Positions 28,778 through 38,256 of a stretch of 64,000 bases of DNA are shown piece after piece. Both the position numbers and the translations under genes were made by a program. The stretch lies in contig CANGIQ010000005.1 in assembly GCA_947453965.1 (NCBI GenBank), forward strand, positions 1 through 64,000. The letters run 5' to 3'. The stretch comes from Comamonadaceae bacterium. Its GTDB lineage: Bacteria > Pseudomonadota > Gammaproteobacteria > Burkholderiales > Burkholderiaceae_C. Position 1 is the first letter of the stretch. Every line of letters begins with the position of its first letter. The notes beneath the pieces are model-generated. The model was not told the DNA's origin, made no database searches, and saw nothing but the letters and a program-made list of their open reading frames with translations.

Positions 28778-29771
28778 GCGGGGATGATAACTTTGCGTCG
28801 AGCGCTTGGTCGATGGCTGTGAGCAAGTCGGCGGGTAAGTGGGTGACCAGTGGCACCGCCCAGGCCTGGGGGTGGGTGCGCCAGAGTTTGACGGCATCTT
28901 TTTCGGTGCACAGCACATCGCCTGCGTCTGCATCGATGTGCACTTTGTCCAAATCGGCATGATCGGCCAAGGCCTGTGTGTGGCTCAGTTGCAGGCCTTG
29001 GGCGCGCAGCATGTCAAAAAACACCTCGGGTTTGGCAATGCCGGCCAGCGCCTGCACGGGTTGGTTGAACCAGCTGTGCAAGGCCCGTGTGCTGCCATCG
29101 GCGCGATGCGCCACAGGGGCCAATTGCCGGTTTGCTGCAAATTCGCCGCTGGCGGCGACGCCTGAAGTCTTGACCACCCATGTGGGCGCTGCTTGGCGAC
29201 GAGGCCAAGGCTCGCGCAAGGGGCCTGCGGGCAAGAGCCAGCCATTGCCCACGCCGCGCTCGTCAAACACACACAGCGCCAGATCGTGGCTTAGCGCCAG
29301 GTGCTGCAAGCCATCGTCGCAGACGATCACTTGAACCTCGGGGTGTTGGGCCAGCAAAGCGCGTCCGGCTGCTGGACGGTCAGATCCGACCCAGACGGGC
29401 ACGGTGCAGGTGCGGGCAATCAACAGCGGTTCATCGCCGACCTCATGGGCCTGGTTGTCGACGTGGACAGCCCGTACATCGTGGGTCTGGCGGCCATAGC
29501 CGCGTGAAATCACGCCGACTTTGAGCCCGCGCTGCGTCAAGTGCTGGACCAAGGCCATGACCACAGGGGTTTTGCCCACGCCGCCCACAAGCACATTGCC
29601 CACCACGATCACAGGCACATTCAGGCATGCAGACTGCAAGAAGCCTTGTTGGTAGAGGCGCTGACGAAGCCAGACCAGCACGCCATAGAGCAGGCTGACG
29701 GGCCACAACATACAAGCTAAGAGGCCGCGGCTCAGCCAAGCGTGCGTGAGCACATGGCGCAGGCGGCTCAT
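28758..29771 (-). CDS. lpxK: Tetraacyldisaccharide 4'-kinase (lipid A)
   Basis: 337-residue inner-membrane-associated kinase adding the 4'-phosphate of lipid A. Walker A is [33 protein letters not shown] and [15 protein letters not shown] are further signatures. The N-terminal hydrophobic segment [19 protein letters not shown] anchors it. Downstream it overlaps the trm112-like gene; upstream exbD lies 11 nt away. Confidence 0.96.
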   Translation of the reverse strand: MSRLRHVLTHAWLSRGLLACMLWPVSLLYGVLVWLRQRLYQQGFLQSACLNVPVIVVGNVLVGGVGKTPVVMALVQHLTQRGLKVGVISRGYGRQTHDVRAVHVDNQAHEVGDEPLLIARTCTVPVWVGSDRPAAGRALLAQHPEVQVIVCDDGLQHLALSHDLALCVFDERGVGNGWLLPAGPLREPWPRRQAAPTWVVKTSGVAASGEFAANRQLAPVAHRADGSTRALHSWFNQPVQALAGIAKPEVFFDMLRAQGLQLSHTQALADHADLDKVHIDADAGDVLCTEKDAVKLWRTHPQAWAVPLVTHLPADLLTAIDQALDAKLSSPHGLQTH

Positions 29772-29782
29772 GAGGGCGGCCT

Positions 29783-30208
29783 TCAGTCCGCTTTGCCGCC
29801 AGAGGCTTGGGCGGCGAAGGTGAGTTGATTCAAGCCGGTGCGGCGCGCCGCCTCCATCACCAACATCACCGACTGGTGGCTGGCTTGGGCATCGGCGCTG
29901 ATGATGACCATGGGGTTGTCCATGTTGTGCGTGGCTTGGCTCAGCGCTTGGCTCAGGCTTTGCACGTCACGCCCTTGAACGGGGTTGCGTGCGATGCTGT
30001 ATTGGCCTTCGCTGCTGATGGCCACAATCACCTCATGGGGGCGTTCTTGCTGAGGTGTGGCATCGGCGATGGGCAAGTTCAATTGCATTTCGGTGAACTT
30101 GCTGTAGGTGGTTGAGAGCATCAAAAAAATCAGCACCACGAGCAACACGTCGATGAACGGGATCAGGTTGATTTCGGGCTCTGGGCTCTGGCTGCGGTGA
30201 AACTTCAT
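29783..30208 (-). CDS. exbD: ExbD/TolR-family biopolymer transport protein
   Basis: 141-residue protein with one N-terminal transmembrane helix holding the essential Asp (NLIPFIDVLLVVLIFLML), then a periplasmic domain. It forms the proton-driven motor with ExbB that energises TonB-type outer-membrane transport. No tonB gene lies beside it. Given that tolQ, tolR and tolA are absent next to tolB-pal in this window, a Tol role is possible but less likely. Confidence 0.9.
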   Translation of the reverse strand: MKFHRSQSPEPEINLIPFIDVLLVVLIFLMLSTTYSKFTEMQLNLPIADATPQQERPHEVIVAISSEGQYSIARNPVQGRDVQSLSQALSQATHNMDNPMVIISADAQASHQSVMLVMEAARRTGLNQLTFAAQASGGKAD

Positions 30209-30226
30209 GGCTTGACTGACGCCTTC

Positions 30227-30859
30227 TTAGGCCTTGAGTTGGCTGCGCAAAGCCAGCAGGTGGCGGGCAAAGCGCTCGGCATCGAGTTCCATGCCGAGCA
30301 CATAGGCGTCCACGCGTGCACGCAGGTAACGCCAGAACATCAAGGCTGGAATGGCCACGATCAAACCGAAGGCCGTGTTGTACAGCGCCATCGAAATGCC
30401 TTGCGCCAGTTGCACCGGGTTGCTGGTACCGGGCGAGGTTTGGGCGCCAAAAATATCGATCATGCCAATCACAGTTCCCAGCAAGCCCAGCAGCGGGGCG
30501 GCCGAAGCGATGGTGGCCAAGGCGACCAAATGTTTCTCCAAATCATGCGCGGCTTGGCGACCTGCAGCTTCCATGCTGGAACGCAAATCAGCTTCGCTGA
30601 TGTGCGCATCGGCCTTGAGCGCTTGCCAACCACTGGCCAATACACGGCCTAAAAACGAGTGTTGGCTGAGCTGCTCCACGACTTCGTTCGATGGCAATCC
30701 GTGCTGTGAAGCGGTGATGGCTTGCTCTAGCAGCCCAGCAGGCGCCACCAAATGAACGCGCAAGCTCATCAGGCGTTCAATCACCAAGGCCAAAGCCACC
30801 ACAGAGCACAGCAACAAAGGCCAAATCGGCCATCCGGCCGCTTGTATGATCGACAGCAA
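30227..30859 (-). CDS. exbB: ExbB/TolQ/MotA-family proton channel
   Basis: 210 residues with three transmembrane helices: GWPIWPLLLCSVVALALVIERL near the N-terminus (shown here in part), then LATIASAAPLLGLLGTVIGM and AFGLIVAIPALMFW, the two proton-path helices. I place the start at TTG 30859, because GGAG sits 7 nt upstream and the protein then begins M-L-S-I-I-Q-A-A-G-W like its relatives. The reading frame stays open upstream to 31108, but those residues match nothing. Confidence 0.9.
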   Translation of the reverse strand: MLSIIQAAGWPIWPLLLCSVVALALVIERLMSLRVHLVAPAGLLEQAITASQHGLPSNEVVEQLSQHSFLGRVLASGWQALKADAHISEADLRSSMEAAGRQAAHDLEKHLVALATIASAAPLLGLLGTVIGMIDIFGAQTSPGTSNPVQLAQGISMALYNTAFGLIVAIPALMFWRYLRARVDAYVLGMELDAERFARHLLALRSQLKA

Positions 30860-31098
30860 ATCAACACTCCAAAAAGCAAATTTCGGCTCATTATGGCCCA
30901 GGCATTCATGCACATTTACTGTGGATAACTTTGTGGGTAACTTCTTGTCGATGCCCTTTGAAGTCGCATGAACTGTGAGCTTGAACACATTGACTGAATT
31001 TTGAGCGCTAAAAAACTGAATGAAATCAATAACTTGTACCGTGGCTTCAGTGTTTTTGTATACCAGCTGCATTTTCTGCATACCTGCGCCAACTGTGG
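30860..31098. promoter_or_regulatory. Divergent exbB/xseA gap with DnaA-box-like sites
   Basis: This 239-bp region holds no gene I can support. TGTGGATAA (30920-30928) is a perfect inverse DnaA box (TTATCCACA). TGTGGGTAA (30932-30940) and TGTGGATGA (31094-31102) differ from it by one base; the last overlaps the xseA start. The first two are 12 bp apart. Confidence 0.4.
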
Positions 31099-32388
31099 AT
31101 GAATCCAATCATGCCGTCGTCTGAATCGCTAGGATTGGCGCCCCGTACATGGGCAGTTGGTGCTTTGTGCCGCGCTGTGGCGGACGCTTTGGATGCGCGC
31201 TTCAATCCTGTGGCGGTGCGGGGTGAGATTTCGGGCTTTACACGCGCATCCAGCGGGCATTGCTACTTCACATTGAAGGATGCACAAGGCCAATTGCGCT
31301 GTGCCATGTTCAAACGTGCGGCTCCGTTACTGGATTTTTCGCCCGCCGATGGTGAATTGGTCGAGGTACGTGGCCGATTGGGTGTCTACGAACCACGCGG
31401 CGAGTTGCAACTGGTGGTGGAAAGCATGCGCCGAGCCGGCCAAGGCGCTTGGTTTGAGGCCTTTTTGCAGCGCAAAGCCAAGCTGGAGGCCGAGGGTTTG
31501 TTTGCGCCCGAGCGCAAGCGTGCGCTCAACGCCATGCCGCGCTGCATTGGCGTGGTCACGTCGCTGGGTGCGGCGGCTTTGCATGATGTGGCCACGGCCT
31601 TGCAGCGTCGTGTGCCGCATATTCCGGTGGTGTTGGCGCCGTCCTTGGTGCAGGGCGAGCAAGCGGGGGCATCGTTGGTGCAGGCCTTGCAGTCTTTGAG
31701 CCAAGTGCCCGGTATGGACGTGATTTTGCTGGTGCGCGGTGGCGGTTCCATGGAGGACCTGTGGGCCTTCAACGACGAAGCCTTGGCCCGCGCCATCGTG
31801 GCGTGCCCGGTGCCTGTGGTCAGCGGGGTGGGGCATGAGACCGACTTCACGATTGCCGATTTTTGTGCCGATTTGCGTGCCCCCACGCCGACCGCTGCGG
31901 CAGAGATGTGCGCCGTGCCCCGGGCCGACTTGCAAGCCAATTTGGCCCAGTGGGTCTCAGCCTTGCAAACCTTGACCTACCGCCATCTGGATACCCAAGA
32001 GCAGCGCTTGGACCGTGCCCAGGCCCGTTTGGGCCGTCCCTCTGAGGGCTTGAGCCACCAAAAAATGCAACTGTTGGGCTTGCAGCAGCGTTTGACATCG
32101 TCTGTGCAACGCCGCACCCAGCAGGGCGGGCACGAACTCGCCGCTTTGAGTGCAGGGCTTGCGCGTGGTGTGCAACAAACACCCGCCTTGGCGCGCGAGC
32201 GTTTGCACCGCGCGGCCTTACGTTTAGACTTGTTGGATCCAAAATTGGTGCTGCAGCGCGGCTTTGCTTGGCTCAGCGATGCCCAGGGCAGCGCCATCAG
32301 CTCGGTCAACCAAACCCAACCAGGTCAGCAGCTGCAAGCAACCCTGGCTGACGGCGTGGTTGATTTGCGAGTTGCCGATCAGATTTAA
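31099..32388 (+). CDS. xseA: Exodeoxyribonuclease VII large subunit
   Basis: 429-residue subunit of the single-strand exonuclease. An N-terminal OB-fold ([20 protein letters not shown]) is followed by the catalytic domain with [31 protein letters not shown] and [20 protein letters not shown], then a long coiled-coil region (about 270-380) that carries XseB subunits. xseB is not adjacent. ATG 31099 or 31111 could be the start. Confidence 0.95.
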   Translation: MNPIMPSSESLGLAPRTWAVGALCRAVADALDARFNPVAVRGEISGFTRASSGHCYFTLKDAQGQLRCAMFKRAAPLLDFSPADGELVEVRGRLGVYEPRGELQLVVESMRRAGQGAWFEAFLQRKAKLEAEGLFAPERKRALNAMPRCIGVVTSLGAAALHDVATALQRRVPHIPVVLAPSLVQGEQAGASLVQALQSLSQVPGMDVILLVRGGGSMEDLWAFNDEALARAIVACPVPVVSGVGHETDFTIADFCADLRAPTPTAAAEMCAVPRADLQANLAQWVSALQTLTYRHLDTQEQRLDRAQARLGRPSEGLSHQKMQLLGLQQRLTSSVQRRTQQGGHELAALSAGLARGVQQTPALARERLHRAALRLDLLDPKLVLQRGFAWLSDAQGSAISSVNQTQPGQQLQATLADGVVDLRVADQI

Positions 32389-32429
32389 ATTTAGTTTTTA
32401 CAATTCACGTTTTTACACAAGAGGACTTC

Positions 32430-33011
32430 ATGGAACACACGCTCCCCGCACTGCCTTACGCCATCGACGCATTGGCCCCTCATTACTCCAAAGAAACTTT
32501 GGAGTTCCACCATGGCAAGCACCACAACGCCTACGTTGTGAACCTGAACAACCTGCAAAAAGGCACAGAATTCGAAGCCATGTCGCTCGAAGACATCGTC
32601 AAGAAGTCCAGCGGCGGTATCTACAACAATGCGGCCCAAATTTGGAACCACACCTTCTTCTGGAGCTGCATGAAGCCCCAAGGCGGTGGTGAGCCCACAG
32701 GTGCTTTGGCTGCAGCCATCAACGCCAAATTTGGCAGCTACGCCGCGTTCAAAGAAGCGTTTGTCAAGAGCGCCGTGGGTAACTTCGGCTCTGGCTGGAC
32801 TTGGTTGGTCAAAAAGGCCGATGGTTCGGTGGACATCGTCAACACCGGCGCTGCGGGCACACCTTTGACCACTGCCGATAAAGCCTTGTTGACTGTGGAC
32901 GTGTGGGAACACGCCTACTACATCGACTACCGCAACATGCGTCCTAAGTTTGTCGAGACGTTCCTCGACCAGCTGGTGAATTGGTCTTTCGCTGAAGCCA
33001 ACTTCGCTTAA
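32430..33011 (+). CDS. sodB: Superoxide dismutase [Fe]
   Basis: 193-residue Fe-SOD. The four metal ligands are visible: His in [13 protein letters not shown], His in [11 protein letters not shown], and Asp and His in [11 protein letters not shown]. The Gln in AAQIWNH is the residue that marks the iron form. It has no signal peptide, so it is cytoplasmic. It lies 41 bp after xseA and is followed by a strong terminator. Confidence 0.97.
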   Translation: MEHTLPALPYAIDALAPHYSKETLEFHHGKHHNAYVVNLNNLQKGTEFEAMSLEDIVKKSSGGIYNNAAQIWNHTFFWSCMKPQGGGEPTGALAAAINAKFGSYAAFKEAFVKSAVGNFGSGWTWLVKKADGSVDIVNTGAAGTPLTTADKALLTVDVWEHAYYIDYRNMRPKFVETFLDQLVNWSFAEANFA

Positions 33012-33052
33012 GTCATCTGTTACCCCTAGCGCAGTCGCGCTAGACCTCGCAT

Positions 33053-33083
33053 AAAAGCCAGCCTGCAAACGGGCTGGCTTTTT
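33053..33083 (+). terminator. Rho-independent terminator after sodB
   Basis: AAAAGCCAGCC (33053-33063) pairs with GGCTGGCTTTT (33072-33082) around a 7- to 8-nt loop, followed by T. It lies 42 bp after the sodB stop. Confidence 0.92.
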
Positions 33084-33164
33084 GTTTGTGAGTGTTGCTT
33101 AGCGCTTGGCTCTTTGCAGTTACGGATACTGAAAGCTCGAATAAACCAAACATGATGGGTTGAA

Positions 33165-33584
33165 ATGCAGCTTAATGATTTGCCGCACGATCGCAGCGCA
33201 CAAAGCCAGGCGCTGGACGTTATGCATGCGGTGAGTGCCAAATACGACGCACGCAAAAAACTGATTCATGTCGTTTTGCAAAATGGGGCAAGTTTTAGCT
33301 TTCCGCCGCCTTTAGCTCAAGGGCTTGAAAACGCGTCATCCGTTGAGCTTGCGCACATTCAAATTTCGCCAAAGGGTACGGGGATAAGTTGGCCGCTGCT
33401 GGATGCAGATTTAAGCGTTGAAGGCCTGCTTCATGGGGTCTTTGGTAGCCGCGCATGGATGCGTGCACATGCGGCCAAAGCTGGGAGCGTTAGATCACAA
33501 GCCAAAGCCAGTGCGGCGCGAGCCAATGGTGCGCGTGGTGGTCGACCGCGCAAACTACCTGCAACCAGCGCTCAAAGCACTTAA
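33165..33584 (+). CDS. DUF2442 domain protein, orphan antitoxin-like
   Basis: 139 residues. A DUF2442 core (about 30-90) is recognisable by KLIHVVLQNGASFSFPPPL and GISWPLLDADLSVEGLLHG. A basic Ala/Arg/Lys-rich tail (about 95-139) could bind DNA. DUF2442 proteins usually pair with a DUF4160 toxin-like protein encoded directly upstream; the 81 bp between the sodB terminator and this gene cannot hold one. Its TAA stop overlaps the stop of the convergent DUF192 gene in the shared TTAA. Confidence 0.75.
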   Translation: MQLNDLPHDRSAQSQALDVMHAVSAKYDARKKLIHVVLQNGASFSFPPPLAQGLENASSVELAHIQISPKGTGISWPLLDADLSVEGLLHGVFGSRAWMRAHAAKAGSVRSQAKASAARANGARGGRPRKLPATSAQST

Positions 33585-34024
33585 GGCTTGAAGGCCACAC
33601 CTGCCAAGCGGCTACCGGCTTTGAGTCCCTTTTTGGCAAACCAGCCCTGGTTCATTTCAAGCACAAAGCGCACGGGCTTGGTCGAGCAGTGTGAGTCGGT
33701 GGTTTGGGGTTTCATGTCGGCCAAGTTCACGATGGTGCCGTCGTCTGCAATGAAGGCAGCCGTCAAAGGCAGCAGGGTGTTTTTCATCCAAAAGCATTGC
33801 GTCGCGGGCTGTTCGAACACAAACAGCATGCCTTCGTGTTGGGGCATGTCGCTGCGAAACATCAGGCCAATGCTGCGCTGCTCGGGGGTTTGCGCCACCT
33901 GGGTGTCAATTTGGTACATGCCTGCTTGCAGCTTGATGCGGGGCAAATTGGTTTGCGGCGTGTCTTGTGCGCTCACGGCCCCACTGAGTACCGCGAAGAG
34001 AATGGAAAAAAGGACACGTTTCAT
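33581..34024 (-). CDS. DUF192 family exported protein
   Basis: 147 residues from ATG 34024, which yields a signal peptide (FSILFAVLSGAVSA-Q). The DUF192 domain follows: RSIGLMFRSDMPQHEGMLFV, CFWMKNTLLPLTAAFI and ADMKPQTTDSHCS, ending GLKAGSRL. The fold is known, but function is not established. Longer starts up to 34153 bury the signal peptide and are rejected. Confidence 0.9.
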   Translation of the reverse strand: MKRVLFSILFAVLSGAVSAQDTPQTNLPRIKLQAGMYQIDTQVAQTPEQRSIGLMFRSDMPQHEGMLFVFEQPATQCFWMKNTLLPLTAAFIADDGTIVNLADMKPQTTDSHCSTKPVRFVLEMNQGWFAKKGLKAGSRLAGVAFKP

Positions 34025-34151
34025 AAATTCAAAACCAGGCCAAGTGAGGCCGCTGCAAAACACAGCTTGAAATGTATCGCACCTCGCGCGGCAGCGCTGT
34101 GGCAGGCCTCTAGAATTGCAGCAAACAAATATCTCACGGGAGCTTTTTTTC

Positions 34152-35408
34152 ATGTCTTATCAGCACATCCAAGTGCCGGCCCAGGGTCACAAAATCACCG
34201 TCAACGCCGACATGTCGCTGAATGTCCCCCATCAGCCCATCATTCCTTTCATCGAAGGAGACGGCGTGGGCAAAGACGTGATGCCCGTGATGCGCAAAGT
34301 GGTCGATGCTGCGGTGGCCAAAGTCTATGGCGACAGCCGCCAGATTCAGTGGATGGAAGTGTTTGCGGGTGACAAATCGACCCAGCTGTACGGCCCCGAT
34401 GTGTGGCTGCCCGATGAAACGGTAGACGTCTTGCGCGACTACGTGGTGTCGATCAAAGGCCCTTTGAACACGCCAGTGGGCGGCGGCATTCGCTCTTTGA
34501 ACGTGGCCTTGCGCCAAAAGCTGGACCTGTTTGTGTGCTTGCGTCCGGTGCAGTATTTCAAAGGCGTGCCTTCGCCCCTGAAAGAGCCCGAGAAAACCAA
34601 TATGGTCATCTTCCGTGAAAACTCGGAAGATATTTACGCGGGCATTGAGTTTGAAGCCAAGAGCGACAACGCCAAGCGGCTGATGAATTTTCTGACCCAA
34701 GAGTTGGGAACTAAGCAAATTCGCTTCCCCGACTCATCGGCCATTGGCATCAAGCCGGTGTCGATTGAAGGCACCGAGCGCTTCATCCGCAAAGCCATTC
34801 AGTACGCGATTGACCATGACAAGCCCAGCGTCACTTTGGTGCACAAGGGCAACATCATGAAGTTCACCGAAGGCGGTTTTCGCGATTGGGCCTTGGCCTT
34901 GGCGCAAAAAGAGTTTGGTGCGACCTTGATCGACGGCGGCCCCTGGTGCCGGCTGAAAAACCCAAAGACTGGCAAATCGATCATCATCAAAGACGTGATC
35001 GCAGACGCCTTCTTGCAGCAAATTTTGATGCGCCCGATGGAATATTCGGTGGTGGCCACCTTGAACCTCAACGGCGACTACATCTCCGATGCGGTGGCCG
35101 CCCAGGTGGGTGGTATTGGCATTGCACCCGGTGCCAACCTGTCCGACAGCGTGGCGTGTTTCGAGCCCACCCATGGCACGGCACCTAAATATGCGGGCAA
35201 AGACTACGTCAACCCAGGCTCGGTCATCTTGTCGGCCGAGATGATGTTGCGCCATATCGGCTGGAAAGAGGCGGCCGATTTGATCATCGCTTCGATGGAA
35301 AACGCGATTGCCAGCAAGCGCGTCACCTATGACTTTGCCCGCTTGATGGACGGCGCTACCCAGGTCAGCTGCTCGGGCTTTGGCGAGGTGATGATCGAGT
35401 CCATGTGA
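34152..35408 (+). CDS. icd: NADP-dependent isocitrate dehydrogenase
   Basis: 418-residue enzyme of the E. coli Icd type, converting isocitrate to 2-oxoglutarate with NADPH formation. [14 protein letters not shown] begins the domain. [16 protein letters not shown] contains the isocitrate-binding and phosphorylatable Ser; [13 protein letters not shown] and the metal-binding [10 protein letters not shown] follow; [15 protein letters not shown] is the nucleotide region. ATG 34152 is preceded by GGGAGC. The upstream start 34116 adds unmatched residues. It is divergent from the DUF192 gene. Confidence 0.97.
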   Translation: MSYQHIQVPAQGHKITVNADMSLNVPHQPIIPFIEGDGVGKDVMPVMRKVVDAAVAKVYGDSRQIQWMEVFAGDKSTQLYGPDVWLPDETVDVLRDYVVSIKGPLNTPVGGGIRSLNVALRQKLDLFVCLRPVQYFKGVPSPLKEPEKTNMVIFRENSEDIYAGIEFEAKSDNAKRLMNFLTQELGTKQIRFPDSSAIGIKPVSIEGTERFIRKAIQYAIDHDKPSVTLVHKGNIMKFTEGGFRDWALALAQKEFGATLIDGGPWCRLKNPKTGKSIIIKDVIADAFLQQILMRPMEYSVVATLNLNGDYISDAVAAQVGGIGIAPGANLSDSVACFEPTHGTAPKYAGKDYVNPGSVILSAEMMLRHIGWKEAADLIIASMENAIASKRVTYDFARLMDGATQVSCSGFGEVMIESM

Positions 35409-35426
35409 TTCGTGCAGAATGAACCA

Positions 35427-35774
35427 ATGCCAACCAAGAAAAACACGCCCAAAGTTCAATTGCCAGACCGCGACGACGGCAACTCCGTCGTCTTAGAACG
35501 CCGCACCCAGCGCACCAAGCCGCCCCAGATGTTTCAGGTGCTCATGCTCAACGACGACTTCACGCCCATGGAGTTTGTGGTCATGGTGTTGCAAGAGTTT
35601 TTCAGCAAAGACCGCGAAAGTGCCACCCAAATCATGCTCAAGATCCATCTCGATGGCAGAGGTGTGTGCGGTGTCTACAGCAAAGACGTGGCTGCCACCA
35701 AGGTCGAGCAAGTGCTCGACGCAGCCCGCAAAGCCGGTCATCCGCTGCAATGCGTGGCTGAGCCTATTGAATAA
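35427..35774 (+). CDS. clpS: ClpS adaptor protein
   Basis: N-end-rule adaptor delivering substrates to ClpAP; about 115 residues. [20 protein letters not shown] contains the N-D-D/Y substrate-pocket segment, and [20 protein letters not shown] the C-terminal core. An alternative GTG start at 35412 adds five residues; neither start has a strong ribosome-binding site. clpA follows 57 bp downstream, the usual clpS-clpA order. Confidence 0.95.
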   Translation: MPTKKNTPKVQLPDRDDGNSVVLERRTQRTKPPQMFQVLMLNDDFTPMEFVVMVLQEFFSKDRESATQIMLKIHLDGRGVCGVYSKDVAATKVEQVLDAARKAGHPLQCVAEPIE

Positions 35775-35831
35775 ATGGCATTCGTTTCCATATACAGTTG
35801 AATCTCAGTTGCAAGCACGAAGGAATAAAAC

Positions 35832-38162
35832 ATGATCGCCCAAGAACTTGAAGTGAGCTTGCACATGGCCTTTGTCGAGGCCCGCCAGCAACGTCACGAA
35901 TTCATCACGGTGGAACACCTGTTGTTGGCTTTGCTCGACAACCCCAGCGCCGCAGAAGTGCTGCGCGCGTGTTCGGCCAATATTGACGATCTGCGTAACT
36001 CGCTCTCCAACTTCATCAAAGACAACACGCCCCAGGTGGCGGGGACCGAAGAGGTGGACACACAACCTACCTTGGGCTTTCAGCGTGTGATTCAACGCGC
36101 CATCATGCATGTGCAGTCCACCGGCAACGGCAAAAAAGAAGTCACCGGCGCGAACGTGCTGGTGGCCATCTTTGGCGAAAAAGACTCGCACGCGGTGTAC
36201 TACCTCCACCAGCAAGGCGTGACACGCTTGGACGTGGTCAACTTCATTGCGCACGGCATCAAAAAGAGCGATCCGCCCGAGGCTGTCAAAGGCGCAGAAG
36301 CCGCGCCCAGCGAGCAAGAGGAGGGCGCTGCGTCTGAAAAGAACGAAAAAGCGTCTCCGCTCGAGCAGTTCACCCAAAACCTGAACCAAGCTGCCAAAGA
36401 CGGCAAGATTGATCCGCTGATTGGCCGCGAGTACGAGGTGGAGCGCACGATTCAAATTCTGTGCCGCCGCCGCAAAAACAACCCGCTGTTGGTGGGCGAG
36501 GCTGGTGTGGGTAAAACAGCCATTGCCGAAGGTTTGGCCTGGCGCATCACCCAAGGCGATGTGCCTGAAATATTGTCTGAGGCCATCGTGTACTCGCTGG
36601 ACATGGGCGCTTTGCTGGCGGGTACCAAATACCGTGGCGACTTTGAGCAACGCTTGAAGGGCGTCATCAAGAACTTGCAGGGCAAGCCCAACGCGATTTT
36701 GTTCATCGACGAAATTCACACGCTGATTGGCGCAGGTGCGGCTTCGGGCGGCACGTTGGATGCGTCTAACTTGCTCAAGCCTGCTTTGTCGAGCGGTCAG
36801 CTCAAGTGCATTGGCGCAACGACCTTCACCGAATACCGCGGCATCTTTGAAAAAGACGCGGCCTTGAGCCGCCGTTTCCAAAAGGTCGACGTGGTCGAAC
36901 CCACCGTGCCTGAAACCGTGGACATTCTCAAAGGCCTCAAGTCGCGCTTTGAAGAGCACCACAACGTCAAGTACGCTTTGGCCGCGCTGCAAGCCGCTGC
37001 CGAGCTGAGCGCCAAGTACATCAACGACCGCCACTTGCCTGACAAGGCGATTGACGTGATCGACGAAGCCGGTGCGGCGCAACGCATCTTGGTGGCGTCT
37101 AAGCGCAAGAAAACCATTGGCAAGGCCGAGATTGAAGACATCGTGGCCAAAATTGCGCGCATTCCGCCCGCCAACGTGTCCAACGACGACCGCAGCAAGT
37201 TGCAAACCATCGAGCGCGACTTGAAGAGCGTGGTGTTCGGCCAAGACAAAGCGCTGGAGGTGTTGGCCTCTGCCGTGAAGATGGCCCGCTCAGGCCTGGG
37301 CAAAGCCGACAAGCCGATTGGCGCTTTCTTGTTCAGCGGCCCCACAGGCGTGGGCAAGACCGAAGCAGCCAAGCAGTTGGCCTACATCATGGGCATTGAT
37401 CTGGTTCGCTTTGACATGTCCGAGTACATGGAGCGCCATGCCGTGAGCCGCCTGATTGGCGCGCCTCCCGGCTATGTGGGCTTTGACCAAGGCGGTTTGC
37501 TGACCGAAGCCGTGACCAAGAAGCCGCATTGCGTGCTGTTGCTGGACGAGATTGAAAAAGCCCACCCAGATATCTTCAACGTGCTGTTGCAGGTGATGGA
37601 CCATGGCACGCTGACCGACAACAACGGTCGCAAAGCCGACTTCCGCAACGTCATTCTCATCATGACGACCAACGCGGGCGCTGAAACCATGAACAAGGCC
37701 ACCATTGGCTTTACCAACCCCCGGGTGGCAGGCGACGAAATGGGCGACATCAAGCGCTTGTTCACGCCTGAGTTCCGCAACCGCTTGGACGCCATCGTGG
37801 GCTTCAAGGCCTTGGACGAAAACGTCATCATGCGCGTGGTCGACAAGTTCTTGCTGCAACTCGAAGGCCAGTTGGCCGAGAAGAAAGTCGACGTCACCTT
37901 CAGCGACGCACTGCGCAAGCACTTGGCCAAGAAGGGGTTCGATCCGCTCATGGGCGCACGCCCGATGCAGCGCCTCATCCAAGACACGATTCGCAAAGCC
38001 TTGGCCGACGAGTTGCTGTTTGGGCGCCTCACCGACGGTGGCCGTTTGAGCGTGGACATCGACGACAAAGAAGAGGTGTTGCTCGACATCACGCCTTTGC
38101 CTAAGAAAGACAAGGCATCCAAAGGCGAGCAAGCCGCTTCTGAAGAGCCCGCGGCGAGTTAA
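35832..38162 (+). CDS. clpA: ClpA, ATP-dependent Clp protease unfoldase
   Basis: 776-residue AAA+ unfoldase partner of ClpP. The N-terminal Clp repeat domain (residues 1-145) includes RQQRHEFITVEHLLLALLD. AAA1 has Walker A GEAGVGKTAIAEG and Walker B ILFIDEIHTLIGAG; AAA2 has GPTGVGKTEAAKQ and VLLLDEIEKAHPD. The acidic/Lys-rich linker at about 155-180 and the short Lys-rich tail are lineage-variable. A terminator follows the stop. Confidence 0.98.
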   Translation: MIAQELEVSLHMAFVEARQQRHEFITVEHLLLALLDNPSAAEVLRACSANIDDLRNSLSNFIKDNTPQVAGTEEVDTQPTLGFQRVIQRAIMHVQSTGNGKKEVTGANVLVAIFGEKDSHAVYYLHQQGVTRLDVVNFIAHGIKKSDPPEAVKGAEAAPSEQEEGAASEKNEKASPLEQFTQNLNQAAKDGKIDPLIGREYEVERTIQILCRRRKNNPLLVGEAGVGKTAIAEGLAWRITQGDVPEILSEAIVYSLDMGALLAGTKYRGDFEQRLKGVIKNLQGKPNAILFIDEIHTLIGAGAASGGTLDASNLLKPALSSGQLKCIGATTFTEYRGIFEKDAALSRRFQKVDVVEPTVPETVDILKGLKSRFEEHHNVKYALAALQAAAELSAKYINDRHLPDKAIDVIDEAGAAQRILVASKRKKTIGKAEIEDIVAKIARIPPANVSNDDRSKLQTIERDLKSVVFGQDKALEVLASAVKMARSGLGKADKPIGAFLFSGPTGVGKTEAAKQLAYIMGIDLVRFDMSEYMERHAVSRLIGAPPGYVGFDQGGLLTEAVTKKPHCVLLLDEIEKAHPDIFNVLLQVMDHGTLTDNNGRKADFRNVILIMTTNAGAETMNKATIGFTNPRVAGDEMGDIKRLFTPEFRNRLDAIVGFKALDENVIMRVVDKFLLQLEGQLAEKKVDVTFSDALRKHLAKKGFDPLMGARPMQRLIQDTIRKALADELLFGRLTDGGRLSVDIDDKEEVLLDITPLPKKDKASKGEQAASEEPAAS

Positions 38163-38203
38163 AACTGTTTCGGCTTGTCTGGCCGCTCAGTGTGCTGCAA
38201 TGA

Positions 38204-38237
38204 AAACGCCGTCTGTGTTGCCACAGGCGGCGTTTTT
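38204..38237 (+). terminator. Rho-independent terminator after clpA
   Basis: AACGCCGTCTGTG pairs with CACAGGCGGCGTT (one mismatch-bulge) around a short loop and ends in six T. It lies 42 bp after the clpA stop and before the convergent HerA-like gene. Confidence 0.88.
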
Positions 38238-38256
38238 TCATGGGCATTCAAAGGGC

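Noticed and set aside
30860-31108. N-terminal extension of ExbB up to 31108
   Set aside because: The extra residues match no family sequence and cross a divergent promoter region; a TTG with GGAG upstream fits the family start.
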